This document shows positions 43,878-55,301 of a stretch of DNA of 64,000 nt, piece after piece (positions within the stretch are counted from its first letter, which is position 1; each line of letters opens with the position of its first letter). Source of the stretch: Forficula auricularia (lineage: Eukaryota; Arthropoda; Insecta; Dermaptera; Forficulidae); the NCBI GenBank assembly GCA_024734495.1, contig JALMQS010000187.1:13039952-13103951 (forward strand), read 5' to 3'. The translations under genes and the position numbers were made by a program. A model generated the notes under the pieces. The model saw only the letters and a program-made list of their open reading frames with translations. It searched no databases and was not told the DNA's origin.

Positions 43878-44805
43878 CAGGGTGAGGCAGAATGCAGTCA
43901 CTAGATTCAAAAAATCACTGAAGGGCCCCCAGACCGAATAGACGGGCGTTAGGTTGGGTGAGCAATACCATTCTCAGTAGACACCATGCCGTGGACAGGT
44001 GAGCAACGGGGCTGTGTCGTGGAGACGATTTTTAAAAACGGGGAAAGCGTTGTGGCGACGCACCTGAAAAATCTTATAAACTGCATCAAAGACCTCTTCA
44101 CAGCTCCAAAGTAACAGTTTGGTGCGCTGTGTCCTCTATACCCTAGTAGCACAATGTTTCAAACTATATAGTAACTATATAGGAGCTATATAGATTCTCG
44201 AAATTGTACTACTAGCGTAGGCATTATTGGGCCTTATTTTTTGGAATCCGAAGAATTAACTGTTACCGTGAATTCGGTTCGCTATTCTGACATGTTGGAG
44301 AACTTTTTGCGCCCCAAAATGGAAGAGTATGGAACACGATGCCTTCTGGTTTCAACAAGATAGAGCCACGGCCCATACTGCAAGTCGTTCAAGCAAAATT
44401 TTGCAAGAGCTCTTTCCCGGTCACCAGATCTCTTTCCGGGGGGATGTTCCATGGCTCCATCGCTCGGCCGATTTGACCCCGTGTGACTTTTTCTGTGGGA
44501 TACGTCAAAGCTGAGATATACAAACTTTGACCTCGAGCCCTTTAAGCTCTGAAGGAGGCGATTGAGGGCGTCATCGCTGGAATTTCGCAAGATATACTGG
44601 GAAGAGTGAGCAGAAAACTTCTTTGAAAGGCTCAATATGTTCATTGCTCGCAAAGACCGCCACTTGGACGATATCATTTTCAAAACATCGTTATAACAAA
44701 CGGTATTATATGTACTTTTGAGCAATAAAAACCTTTTTTATGTATCTTGAACCGTTTTCTTACAATTAACCATACAAATCAGGGACTGAATTCTGCCCCA
44801 CCCTG
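43878..44805 (+). pseudogene. Mariner-like element, internally deleted
   Basis: Ends CAGGGTGAGGCAGAATGCAG / GTCCCTGAATTCTGCC-type inverse, flanked by TA (43,876-43,877; 44,806-44,807). Plus strand: MPWTGEQRGCVVETIFKNGE, then after a deletion HDAFWFQQDRATAHTASRSS, RSADLTPCDFF and DRHLDDIIFKTSL. Frames are broken by several shifts. Confidence 0.85.
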
Positions 44806-44811
44806 TATTTC

Positions 44812-44900
44812 TACTTCCGATTCATCGTGCTCGCTGTCATTATCGCTTTCGTGATCGCTGCAATCAATGTCTATCATTGACGCTTCTTCCTCAGCATCTG
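44812..44900 (-). pseudogene. Short acidic reading frame with acceptor
   Basis: Minus strand after TTTACAG: AEEEASMIDIDCSDHESDND then SEHDESEVEIQ. Open throughout, strongly acidic. It stops at the mariner border. Could be an exon piece of a gene or a transposase N-terminus; not identified. Confidence 0.3.
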
Positions 44901-45055
44901 TAAACATATATATAATAATAATATAATAAGAAAGATACAAAATAATTCAAAAAAAAAAAACGTTGTAGGTATAGTTGTAATATGTAACCACGAGAGAGAG
45001 CAAAATTTTAATACAAATTTGAATATTTATTGTAACAGAGTTCTACCAAAGTCCA

Positions 45056-45094
45056 CTGAAGAAGGAATAATGTACAAAATTTCCGAAATATTTG
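45056..45094 (+). ncRNA. Hammerhead-like motif, single copy
   Basis: CTGAAGA, A, GGAA-loop-TTCC, GAAATATT, with stem I GTCCA/TGGAT around it (five pairs including G-T). No inverted partner. Confidence 0.55.
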
Positions 45095-45591
45095 GATAAA
45101 TTACTGAAAAATAAGACTTTCATTTAAAACCTAGGTATAAGAATCGAAATGTTAGGCTTTTTTTATATTTAGTAAAAGTATTGTCATTTATTATCAAACG
45201 AAAATTTATTCATCTTCAAATATGTTAAATATATTTTTTATAAATATTAAGAGTGGGTTATCTTTTTAAAGATCACTTTAAGTAGAATTAAGTAGTAGGT
45301 AACTATTATTTATTTCGATTTTAAATGAAAGTGGGAGAGAGCTCAAAATTTGACGTTTTTAGGTGACTTTAACTGTCAGCTCTCTGACTGTCAGCATTTA
45401 CCAAAGGTTAAGCTAGAAATTATTATGAAAAAATTCCATGAATCGCTCATTCCCGCCTTACTAATGACAAGTAGAACAAATTTGACATTTCAAGTATTTT
45501 ATAAGTTATAAGTTTTAAAGTACGGAACGCTATCTATGGTCCGATTCATTTATTTTTATTTAAAAAGTGGATTATTTAATATTATTTATAA

Positions 45592-46142
45592 AATTTAGGG
45601 AACGCGGTGTTGGTTTATAGTGAAATATTACTAAAATTAAATTAGGTTGGAGTTGGTGGTGTTTCACAAGGAGAAAAATTAAAATACAAAAGATTTTTTT
45701 AGTTTACTCTATATATTTCGAGCTCTTAACTCATCGTCAGGAGAACATTGACTAAAGATAACATGATATTTTGAACAGAATTTATTTTTAATTTAATATG
45801 ATGGACAGTTATTTATGACATAGTGTAAATATGAAAGAATTATCAGAAGGATGGAATGGCTTTAGAAAGCCGAATGACCAGATGTAGGGACAAAGGGCTG
45901 GGACAAAAGAAAAGATATTTCCAAGTATAAATGATAATTCTTTCATATTTACACTATGTCATAAATAACTGTCCATCATATTAAAATAAAAATAAATTCT
46001 GTTCAAAATATCATGTTATCTTTAGTCAATGTTCTCCTGACGATGAGTTAAGAGCTCGAAATACAGAGAGTAAACTAAAAAAATCTTTGTATTTTAATTT
46101 TTTCTCACTTGTGAAACACCACCAACTCCAACCTAATTTAAT
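45592..46142. repeat. Hammerhead foldback, 190-bp arms
   Basis: Arms TTGGTGGTGTTTCACAAG... and the inverse ending CACCACCAACTCC. Minus 45,712-45,740 and plus 46,037-46,064: CTGACGA, T, GAG-loop-CTC, GAAATATATA, stem I CTC/GAG. Confidence 0.75.
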
Positions 46143-46264
46143 TTTAATATTATTTAGGTAGAACCAAAGCCCAGATGCCCACTGTCAAAAAACAACATCT
46201 TTAATCTAGGCACGATCTAGAAGCGAAAATTAGATTATGTTAAAGTCTTTGCTGGTTCGATTTA

Positions 46265-46415
46265 ATATACCTACTTATATTCAGTTCGGCTCGGTTCTTC
46301 AGTTCGTATATCTTAATTTCGGGCTAGTTTTTAGGCGATTAGGTTGGCGTTAACGCTCGAAATAAAGGTATACGAACCGAAGAACCGAGCCAAACTGAAT
46401 ATATCTTAACCAAAC
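46265..46415. repeat. Palindrome with TTCAGTTYGGCTCGGTTCTT arms
   Basis: Inverted arms of about 45 bp flank TTTCGGGCTAGTTTTTAGGC. Contains GCGTTAACGCTCGAAATAAA; no clear hammerhead core. Confidence 0.6.
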
Positions 46416-46590
46416 CTTACAAGGTTTAGATGTGACAAATCAGAGGAAAAAAGTAACAAAATTGAACACCTTGTTAAAACTTGCAATCAATCAATTTGCT
46501 TCATCATCAGGCTCTAGATAAAATTTTCAAAACACTTTGTCATTTAATTCTTTACTTACTAATTAGAATATATATATATATATATATATC

Positions 46591-46860
46591 TTGAGACAGT
46601 CTTATAACTCAAAAACAGTGCATTATATCAAAAAAAGTTTCACATAAAAGTTTATTTATATCAGGGGGGAAACTAAACTACGCTTTGTTTGTCGACCTAG
46701 AACAAGCTTTCATGGGTATTTTAAGGTCAAATTCTGTTTTTTAAATGGAACACCATATTTTTCTTTACATTTCTAAATCTAGAAAAAAAAAAACTGAACA
46801 ACTTTCATAAAAGGAGTCATTCCGTGCCAAATCAACACACTTTAAATAAAAATTTTACCT
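46591..46860 (+). repeat. Single arm of the GAGACAGTCTTATAACTC palindrome family
   Basis: Matches the outer arms of 3,660-5,133 and 15,747-16,901 (CTTGAGACAGTCTTATAACT), preceded by (TA)n. Confidence 0.7.
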
Positions 46861-46869
46861 CACCACTTT

Positions 46870-47275
46870 AGATTTTCTTGAAATTTGGTACACTGATATA
46901 TTGTGCTAATATGAATGAAAATACAAAATTTCAAATTTTTATCTTGAATAGTTTTTTATACGGCCTTGTGAAGTTTTCAAAAAATCGCAAAAAAACCACG
47001 AACAAACAATTTTGAAACTGCTCTAAAAGCTGTCTTAATTGAGTTAGAGAGGTGGGACAGGTGTCATTTTGCAGCTTTTTTAATGCTCTTTTCAGAGACA
47101 TACAACATGACATAAGGTTGTAATAAAATCTTTTTTCAAAATGTAAATCAAATTTTAAATTTTAGGAACGAAGAAAAGATTATTTTTATTATAGACAAAG
47201 GGATCAGCCCGGGGCTCGAACCCGGGATCTTTTTGCATATGTACTGCAATGCTTTGTCATAAGACTTTTAAACTT
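46870..47275. repeat. Unclassified repeat and tRNA-like fragment
   Basis: 46,860-47,160 resembles 18,410-18,480 (TTTTCTTGAAATTTG). 47,195-47,262 on the minus strand has B box GGGTTCGAGCCCC and the TTTGTCTATAAT tail also seen at 51,440-51,480 (plus), probably a SINE family. Confidence 0.4.
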
Positions 47276-47279
47276 TAAA

Positions 47280-49964
47280 AAACTTTATTTACAATATTGT
47301 ACAGTAGGTTTTTACATTAGTAATATTATTCTATAAGGTTACAGATTTTATACATATGTTTTATAATTAGTTTCTATTTGCAGTCTCCTGCCTAGTACAT
47401 TAAGGCTTATACTGCTTTTTTTTTTTTTTTGCTTAGGCTTTAGATATTTAAGGTTTATTTAGAATAATCAGTGTTAAGTGCATTGATTATATAAAGTTGT
47501 TGGTTTTTAAGATGTTTTCGTTAATTTATTTTACAGGAAAAGTTACAAGAACAAAAACCTGTTTTCAGTTTTTCTCTTTTTTTTTTTAGTAGAATAAAAA
47601 TAAAAAGGTTTATATTATATTGTTAGTTTTTAAATTATACCTATTTTCTTGTATATGTTTGTGTACTTTGGGTTTTTCCCTGTTGTGTCTCTTAGTCTTT
47701 TGGGTATATCTCTTGTCAGTTTGTTGTGTTTTAATTGAGTCTCATAGAAAGTTTTCGAGATTCTGATTATAAAATCATCTATTCTTTCTATTTGACTCAT
47801 TTCGTGCAGGTCGGATATTTTTGTATCTCTTCCTCGGTTGTTAATTAGTCGTAGACATTTGTTTTGATATATCTGTAGTGGTTTGATAGTTGTTTTGCTT
47901 ACATGACACCAGGCCGGTGCAGCATATGTCAGTGTAGGTCTTAATATTGTGGTGTAGATTAGTTTTTTATTTTTGTGAGTTAAGAAGGAATCCCTAGATA
48001 GTAGTGGGAATAGTGTTTTCATATTGCCGTACGCTTTTCTGAGGGACTCTTTTATGTGGTTTTTGAATGTTAGCCTTTTATCAAGTTTTATTCCAAGATA
48101 TTTCACATCGTTTTTTGAAGTTATTTTTTGTTGGTGTACTATAAGAGGGGTGAAGATTTTGTTTTGAGTGTATTTTCTGGTAAATAATATATTTTCCGTT
48201 TTGGATGAGTTTAGGTTGATTTTCCATTTCTCGAAATATTTTTCTATTTTTTGCATGTGTATCTGATTTTTTTTGTTTGCTACCTCTGCATTGAATGATT
48301 GAGAAAATATTGCTGTGTCGTCTGCATAGAGTGCTAGGTTTGTGGAGTTGTTTAATTTAGGGATATCATTTATGAATAATGTAAATAGTTTTGGGCCTAG
48401 TACTGAGCCTTGTGGTACTCCTGCTTTAATTGTTTTGATTTCCGAATAAGTATTGTTTAGTTTTACTTTGAATTTTCTATTGGTCAGGTAGGAATTTAAT
48501 AATTTGATGAGATAAAAGGGATTTTGTATTCTATTAGTTTATATAATAGTCCCTGAGTCCATACTCTGTCGAAGGCTTTTTCTAGATCTATTAGAACCAT
48601 TGCCATGTTTTTTCTGTTGGTAAAACATTCCATTATATGGCTTGTGATTCTTACTACTTGTTGTACAGTGTTGTGTTTTTGTCTGAATCCAAATTGTTCA
48701 TTTATTGTGATTTTGTTTTTTCTGTCGTATTGTTCTAATCTGTTGAGTATGATTTTGTCTGTTATTTTTGAGAGTACATTTAATAGACTGATGGGTCTAT
48801 AATTTTGAGGGTGTTTGTGATTTTTATTTGGTTTGGCTATTGGTACTATTGAGGCTATTTTCCATTGGAATGGGTAGTATTGGATTTTTAGAATGGCATT
48901 AATTATGTACATTAGTTGGATTATGGCTTTTTTTGATAGATTTTTAATTAGTATATTATCAATGCTGTCTATTCCCGGTGCTTTGTTATTTCGCAGTTTT
49001 TTTGTTATTTCCTTTATTTCTGTCGGGTTCGTGATTACTTCACTAATTTCTTGATTTGTGAGTTTGAGGTTTTGTTTGAGATATTTGTTTGTTTTCTCTA
49101 TTATGTTGGTTTGTTCTGTCGTGTTGGATGGATTAAGGATATGGACTTGTTCAAAGGTTTGTGCAAGTATGTCTGTTTTTTCTTTATCAGATATGTAGTC
49201 TTTGTTGTTGTCTGTTAGTGTGGGAATTTTTACAAAGCGTTTTTTTAAATTTTTTGTGAATTTCCAAAGTGAGTTATCATGTACCGATAGTTCTCTTAAT
49301 TTTCGGTTCCATTGCTCGTTTTTATAGTTTTTAATTTCTTGTGTTATTTCTTTCGTCATATGATTGATTTGTGTCTTAAGCTGGGAGTCGCGTGTACGTT
49401 GCCATATTTTCCTATTTCTGTTTTTAATTTTGATTTTATTGATAATGTCATTGGGTAGTTGTTCCTGGTTTCTATTGGTTTTGATTTTAGTACTATTACT
49501 CTCCTTAGCTTTTATTATTGCTCTGGAGTATTTGTCTATAGCTTCGTCAATGGATTGTTCTGTTGAGAGATCTGGGGAGATTTTAATAAATGTGTCTAAT
49601 TCCTGTCTGTATTTATCCCAGTTTGTGTTTTTATAGGAGGTTATGATTTTTGGTTCAATTGAGCATGTAATTTTTGTTTTGACTGAGAATTTGATAGGGT
49701 TGTGGTCTGAGGGAAGGTCTGGGTTTGATGTAGGGTTAGTTGTCTTTGTGACATTTTTATTTATTATTATGTCTATTGTGGATGGTGTTCCCCCGTTAGT
49801 TGGGTAGTGAGTTGGCGTATTTGGGTATTGTAAGATACAATTTGTATTGTTTAAAAAGGATACTAAAGTTGTACCGTTAGAATTGTTGCTGTGACAGTTC
49901 CAGAAATGGTGTCTCGCATTGAGATCTCCAACTATTAGTACCTTATTGGCTGTGCGGGTTAGAT
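47280..49964 (-). pseudogene. Jockey-type non-LTR retrotransposon ORF2
   Basis: Minus strand. Endonuclease C-terminus: VGDLNARHHFW, GGTPSTIDIII, SDHNPIKF. Then RT: LRNNKAPGIDSI, NYRPISLLNV, LIDLEKAFDRVW, AGVPQGSVLG, YADDTAIF (48,311-48,334), and a long C-terminus ending NIYKKIGII at 47,630. One frameshift near TTTT 48,510-48,513; otherwise intact over about 2.3 kb, so a young copy. AATAAA near 47,284-47,289 (inverted). The N-terminal part is lost in the assembly gap. Confidence 0.93.
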
Positions 49965-50064
49965 NNNNNNNNNNNNNNNNNNNNNNNNNNNNNNNNNNNN
50001 NNNNNNNNNNNNNNNNNNNNNNNNNNNNNNNNNNNNNNNNNNNNNNNNNNNNNNNNNNNNNNNN
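49965..50064. other. Assembly gap of 100 N
   Basis: Exactly 100 unknown bases, the usual placeholder for a gap of unknown size. It interrupts the LINE endonuclease, so the true distance between flanks is not known. Confidence 0.98.
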
Positions 50065-50449
50065 TAAGGCAGATAATAGAATGACAGGAAAAATTTGGAT
50101 CAGTTTGCTTAATTTTACAGCAGTGGAAATTCAATTTTACTTCAATTTTACTCTTAGATGGCCCATTACTGGAGCGTTTACCTTAAATCCAAATTTTGGT
50201 ACTTATTAACAAAACATTTATTTTCTTGTAGTAATTTTTCATAAAACATATTATAAATTAGTCCAGTTGGATTGTTGAAGTTATTTACAATTGATTGACA
50301 ACAATGATTGATCTGCTGATCAAGTGCATGATAAAGAATATCGGTATTTGATTGATTTTGTTCATTGATAAGGAAAGTTTTAAAAAAACTACTGGGGTTT
50401 GATGAGAATCTTTTTTAGTAGCAATGTTTACTATAATAAGTATTTAAAT

Positions 50450-51259
50450 CATGCGCGCGGATTCTAGGTGGCGATGGGGCGACCGCCCCCCCCCCCCCCT
50501 TACAAAGCATTAGAGATCAACATTTTTTATGTTTATTTAAAAAAAAATTTATAACATTAAATTTTTAAAATTGAAAATAAATAAGTCGTCTCGATTTCCC
50601 CCCCCCCCCGCTTGGACAATTCGATCGCGACACACTTTCGAGATAAAAAGCAGATCTTATATACATCGGCCACCCCGAACTATATAGTTCAATTCAAGGG
50701 CGGATCCAGGGGGGGCGAGCGCACCCCCATACAGGCCCGTGCCTGGCGGGTGCAACACGTGCGTCGCACGCGAGCCAAAAACGGCGGCCAAATCGACAGA
50801 ATTTAAAACAATTTTTTTATTTTAATGAACTTAAAATATGAGATATGAAATTTGATAAAAACATTTATTTTTAAATTTTAAAATGAAAATAAAGTTCTAT
50901 GTGTGTGTGTGTGGGCGTCGTCTCTGACCCCCTTGAACAATTGATCGCGACACACTTTCGGATAAAAGTAGATCTTATATATCGGGCACCTTATATACAT
51001 TCTCCCCCCCCCCTATAAAAATTCCTGGATCCGCCCTTGGTTCAATTGAACTAGTTCCGATATGAACGAACTATAAAAGAACTATTCCCTAAAAAGAACG
51101 ATTTTTCCCATCTCTATTAAAAATGTTGACAAAGGAAATGAATTTAAAAATATAATGGTCTTTTTATTTAGTTTGAGATAGGATCCATTTTTCATTAAGG
51201 GGGGGGTAAAACTCAGTGGTGGCCGCCCCCCCCAAATCAGAGGTCTGGATCCGCGCCTG
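50450..51259. mobile_element. hAT-type element (outer), 8-bp duplication
   Basis: Ends CATGCGCGCGGATTC / GGATCCGCGCCTG. Perfect duplication ATTTAAAT (50,442-50,449; 51,260-51,267). Contains poly-C/poly-G tracts and a nested copy of the CAAGGGCGG element. Confidence 0.8.
50695..51039. mobile_element. hAT MITE, CAAGGGCGGATCCAGG ends (nested)
   Basis: Same ends as 13,069-13,617. Perfect 8-bp duplication GTTCAATT (50,687-50,694; 51,040-51,047). 345 bp. Confidence 0.9.
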
Positions 51260-51279
51260 ATTTAAATAGGCCTCGCTTT

Positions 51280-52433
51280 CACTTATTTATTATTTTTTAG
51301 CGTTGAAATTTTATTTAAATCACACAAATTTAATTATTTATTGAACACGAATAAATAATACAATATAGATTTTAGGTTAACTGTATTTGAATCGAACTGG
51401 GTGTTCATACTTGAAAACGACCTCACAAAAAATATTATACGTGTGTGGGTGTTCCTGGGTTCGATCCTTTTGTCTATAATTTTGTTTCTTTATTCTCTAA
51501 TCTTTAAGATAACGATTGAATTTATTCTTTAGGCTTATTAGCCTCGACATTAAGAAAATTTTCAAGATTCGATTAATTGATATATTTGTGTAGATATGGA
51601 TTTGACAAAAACTGCTATTTTAACCGACAGGTCTGTTTAGATTTAATTTTCACTGAATTTTTAGCAAATCCCAAGCACTCAGTTTTTTTTTACTTTCACA
51701 TTTATTTATTTTATTTTATCCTTATGTTTAACTGACAAAATAACTGAGATTGAATGAACAACTAAACTGACTTTAAATCTTAATATATTTCATTTATCTC
51801 TCATATATTTTTATTTTACTAATTAATTTAGTGATAAATTTTCAATCAATTAATAACATTTTTGAGTTACCATTAGCCAAGAAGTTCGACTCCCGCCTCC
51901 ACAGCCAGCAATTTCCAACATTCCAGGCGTTTCACCAAATACAGAAAAGACAATTCCATTTCCTAACGTTAACATTTGGTAAGTCTGCTCATATAATTTA
52001 AAATATAAAATAATTATACTATAATAATATCCTAGGTGAATGACCTGACGTTTTGCCCGGAAACAGTGTCATAAACAGATCACACAATTTCGATAAATTA
52101 CATTTCCTACATCCTTTTTATATGCAATCAATTAATTAATCCAAAAGTTATGGGGGGTCAAAAATGAAAATTCTAGCCCTTTTCTGACCAAACTATGTAT
52201 ATAAAATTTAGGTTGTTTTTTGCATTTCTAGCCTTCTCGGGCTCCACAGAATATGTATACAAAATTTGGTTGAATTTGGTCGAAAGGGCTAGAATTTTCA
52301 TTTTTGACCCTCCTATACCATTTTGGGTGATTATTTACAAATTTTTTTAAAAAACAATGTCAAAAATTACATCCACTACAATTTTGCTTCTAATGGAATT
52401 TGCCATAGAGTAAACAGATTATGAGTTATTAGT
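51280..52433. other. Intergenic, mostly featureless
   Basis: AT-rich. 51,440-51,480 has a tRNA-like B box (GGGTTCGATCC). 52,150-52,320 contains an inverted pair (GGTCAAAAATGAAAATTCTAG / CTAGAATTTTCATTTTTGACC) also present in part at 53,240 and 56,460. No gene seen. Confidence 0.4.
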
Positions 52434-53649
52434 AGGGCTCGGATTTCACTCTATTTACCTTTTTTTTTTATTTTTGGCTTAAAATTTAGGCCAATATGAT
52501 ATCTATGCGTTTCATGAAATTTCGAATAAAATAAGAGGCATTCGTTAGTGCCTATAATGCCTATTTTGCCCTATTCTGCGTGTTATTGCCTATATTTTTT
52601 TTATAAATGCCTTCTATGTTGCCTATTTTAACTAAAATTGACAATTTCCATTTTTTACGCTCTAGACATTTTTTAAATTTAACAGTTTTTTTGAATTATT
52701 AAGAAAATATTCCGAAAAAAATTATTTATCGAGCCGCTAGGCGGCGGCAGGGTCGACTAGGACATCCAAAAATCGAAAAGTGGACCATATTTGATAGCTT
52801 TTTCCGAGGGGTGGACCGCGATTGGAATTAGGTGTACACCGTCTTTGGAATTATTTAGAATTACTTTGGAATTCATTAGAGAATATCTATTGTCATCTAT
52901 TGTCTTCTACTTGGAAATGAAAGTGGAAGTAGGTGTACACAATTTTAGGTCGCGGTTCACCCCTCGGCTTTTTCCGAACTTGAAGTAACAAATAGTTCAA
53001 CAATTGCTAGAGCAATTCCCGAAGTATTACGTAAGTTTCAATTTCCTTGTCTCTTAAAAATATTATGTATTGTCCTTTTTTTAAGGCGAATTTGCATTAT
53101 ACAGGCTGGAGCATAAAGATCTACCACATTTTCAAGAGGTATAAAAAATGAAAAAATTTAACTAGTAAAAACGGAATTTATTTTTGAAACGAACATAAAA
53201 TAAATTTTTTTTTAAATTTGTTTGAGTTTCGTCGAAAGGGCTAGAATTTTCATTTTTGACCCCCCTTTTTTTTGTCTGATATGATGCTTAAAACACATTA
53301 AAAAAAAATATTTTATGTTCTTTTCAAAATAATAAATTCAGTTTTTTTTCTAGTTAAATTTTTCATTTTTTTTATACCTCTTCAAAATGTGGGAGATCTT
53401 AATGCCCCACACTGTACTTGTACACTGCACTTACAGGTATCCTGTGGCCTGCAGAAAATAATGATGAAAATTTTTTGATACTGACAGACCGCTTAATACT
53501 CAATATTTTACTTTTATTTTCAAGTGCCTCTTTGTTCTTAAAATGCCTATTTTTACTTAAAATGCCTTTAAGTGCCTATTTTAGTTATTTTTAGTGCTTA
53601 GTTGCCTGCCTATTTTAAAGATTTTTAGTGCCTATAAATCCGAGCCCTA
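52434..53649. mobile_element. hAT-type element, TAGGGCTCGGATTT ends
   Basis: Ends TAGGGCTCGGATTT / AAATCCGAGCCCTA. Imperfect duplication GTTATTAG/GTTATAAT. The interior is full of TGCCTATTT and AAGTGCC repeats. A younger hAT MITE (52,805-52,966) is nested inside. Confidence 0.75.
52805..52966. mobile_element. hAT MITE, CGAGGGGTG ends, copy 2
   Basis: 162 bp, inverted ends CGAGGGGTGGACCGCGA / TCGCGGTTCACCCCTCG. Perfect 8-bp duplication GCTTTTTC (52,797-52,804; 52,967-52,974). Confidence 0.88.
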
Positions 53650-54068
53650 GTTATAATCACTGAGGTGATTTTACGGTATTTTTTGACATCTTCAGTGGTC
53701 GATTACCCCAAAAAATGACTCGATTTGGCGAGTAAGAATTTGACTCTCGTGGTGTGTGCTGATCACACTACAGTATGGGATAAGTTATTTGGATTCTAAA
53801 ATCATCTTCTAAAATGGTCAGTAGCTCTCGGTCTATATCATATAACGATAGTTTCTTATATTTATCTAAATAATTCTTTATTTAATTTCCATTTCTTAAT
53901 CAAATATTTAGTCCTAATCCATTCTTATTTATCCTCTTGAGTAAAGTATTTGTGTTTGTCTCATCATTTTAAATGTATTAAAAAATCTCACTTATTTTTC
54001 TTCTTCTGTATTAGAGCGGCAAAGTTTCTGTGAAAAGTACTAGATTTATATATATTTTTTTTAATATA

Positions 54069-55247
54069 CAGGGTGTCCCGTATCACAAAGATAAACCCTG
54101 ACCAGGGATAGGGCAATTTATTACGATCCTGAAATAAAAATGTTTTTAATAAAAGTCTTATAGTTTTCGAGTTATGGGAATTTTTTTGAAAATGGTGAAA
54201 ATCGCTACCCTGCCCTAAATATCAAGATGCTGTGGCTACAAATTTACATATTTTATTATTCTAATTTTTGTTACGCAATCCTGAATAATCCTGCTAATGA
54301 CCAGAATTCAAAATAAAACAATACGTACCATACTTTTGGAGAAAAAAAAATATTTTTGTCCGGACTTATAGTTTTAAAAAATTTTCATCAGCTAACTTTG
54401 AATCATCTTTAATGTAAAAAAGTCTAGTAAACAAGCATGGCAAGTTATTTAAAAAATTGGCCCATTTAGTCAAGATTTCAAAATGGTACAGCACTTTGTA
54501 CTTCCTTCTTTAGAAAAAAAAATATTGATATTTTTTTAGCAAAATTAGCTAATTTAAAAACATATTTTGATAGTGTTTTTTTTATTTAATATGTTAATCA
54601 ATTATGTCGCATCTTAATTGATCTAATCTTTGGCTATTATAGACATTAATACTATAATAGCTAATAATAATGCCATTAATAGCCAAAGATTAGATCAATT
54701 AAGATGCGACATAATTGATTAACATATTAAATAAAAAAACACTATCAAAATATGTTTTTAAATTGGCTAATTTTGCCAAAAAATATCAATATTATTTTTT
54801 CTAAAGAATGAAGTACAAAGTGCTGTGCCATTTTGAAATCTTGACAAAATGGGCCAATTTTTTGAATAACTTGCCATGCTTGTTTACTAGACTTTTTTTT
54901 AACATTAAAGATGATTCAAAGTTAGCTGATGAAAATTTTTCAAAACATAAGTCCGGCAAAAATATTTTTTTCTCCAAAAGTATAGTACTTATGGTTTTAT
55001 TTTGAATTCTGGTCAATAGGAGGATTATTCAGGATTGCGGAACAAAAATTACAATAATAAAATATGTAAATTTGTAGTCACAGCATCTTGATATTTAGGG
55101 TAGGGTAGAGATTTTCACCATTTTCAAAAAAATGCCTATAACTCGAAAACTATGAGACTTTTATTAAAAACAATTTTTATGTTCAGGACCGTCTTAAATT
55201 GCCCTATCCCATGTTCACGGTTTATCCTTGTGATACGGGAGACCCTG
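54069..55247. mobile_element. Giant palindromic MITE, CAGGGTGTCCCGTATC ends
   Basis: About 590-bp arms, each the inverse of the other (CAGGGTGTCCCGTATCACAA; ATGATTCAAAGTTAGCTGAT), centre near 54,655. TA on both sides (54,067-54,068; 55,248-55,249), mariner style. It ends 54 bp before the SLC15A4-type start codon. A second copy at 58,032-59,221. Confidence 0.88.
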
Positions 55248-55301
55248 TATAGGTATATGTTTTTTCTAATTATACTATTTATTTTTATTCCTCAGATTAA
55301 A

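Noticed and set aside
46450..46545. Full hammerhead motif near CCTGATGATGAAG (minus)
   Set aside because: The GAAAC half is missing; only flank similarity to 12,980-13,050 remains.
55152..55301. Upstream in-frame extension of the transporter start (frame open from 55,152)
   Set aside because: The extra residues fall in the palindromic MITE and across an acceptor site; ERTPLL near the N-terminus fits the start at 55,302.
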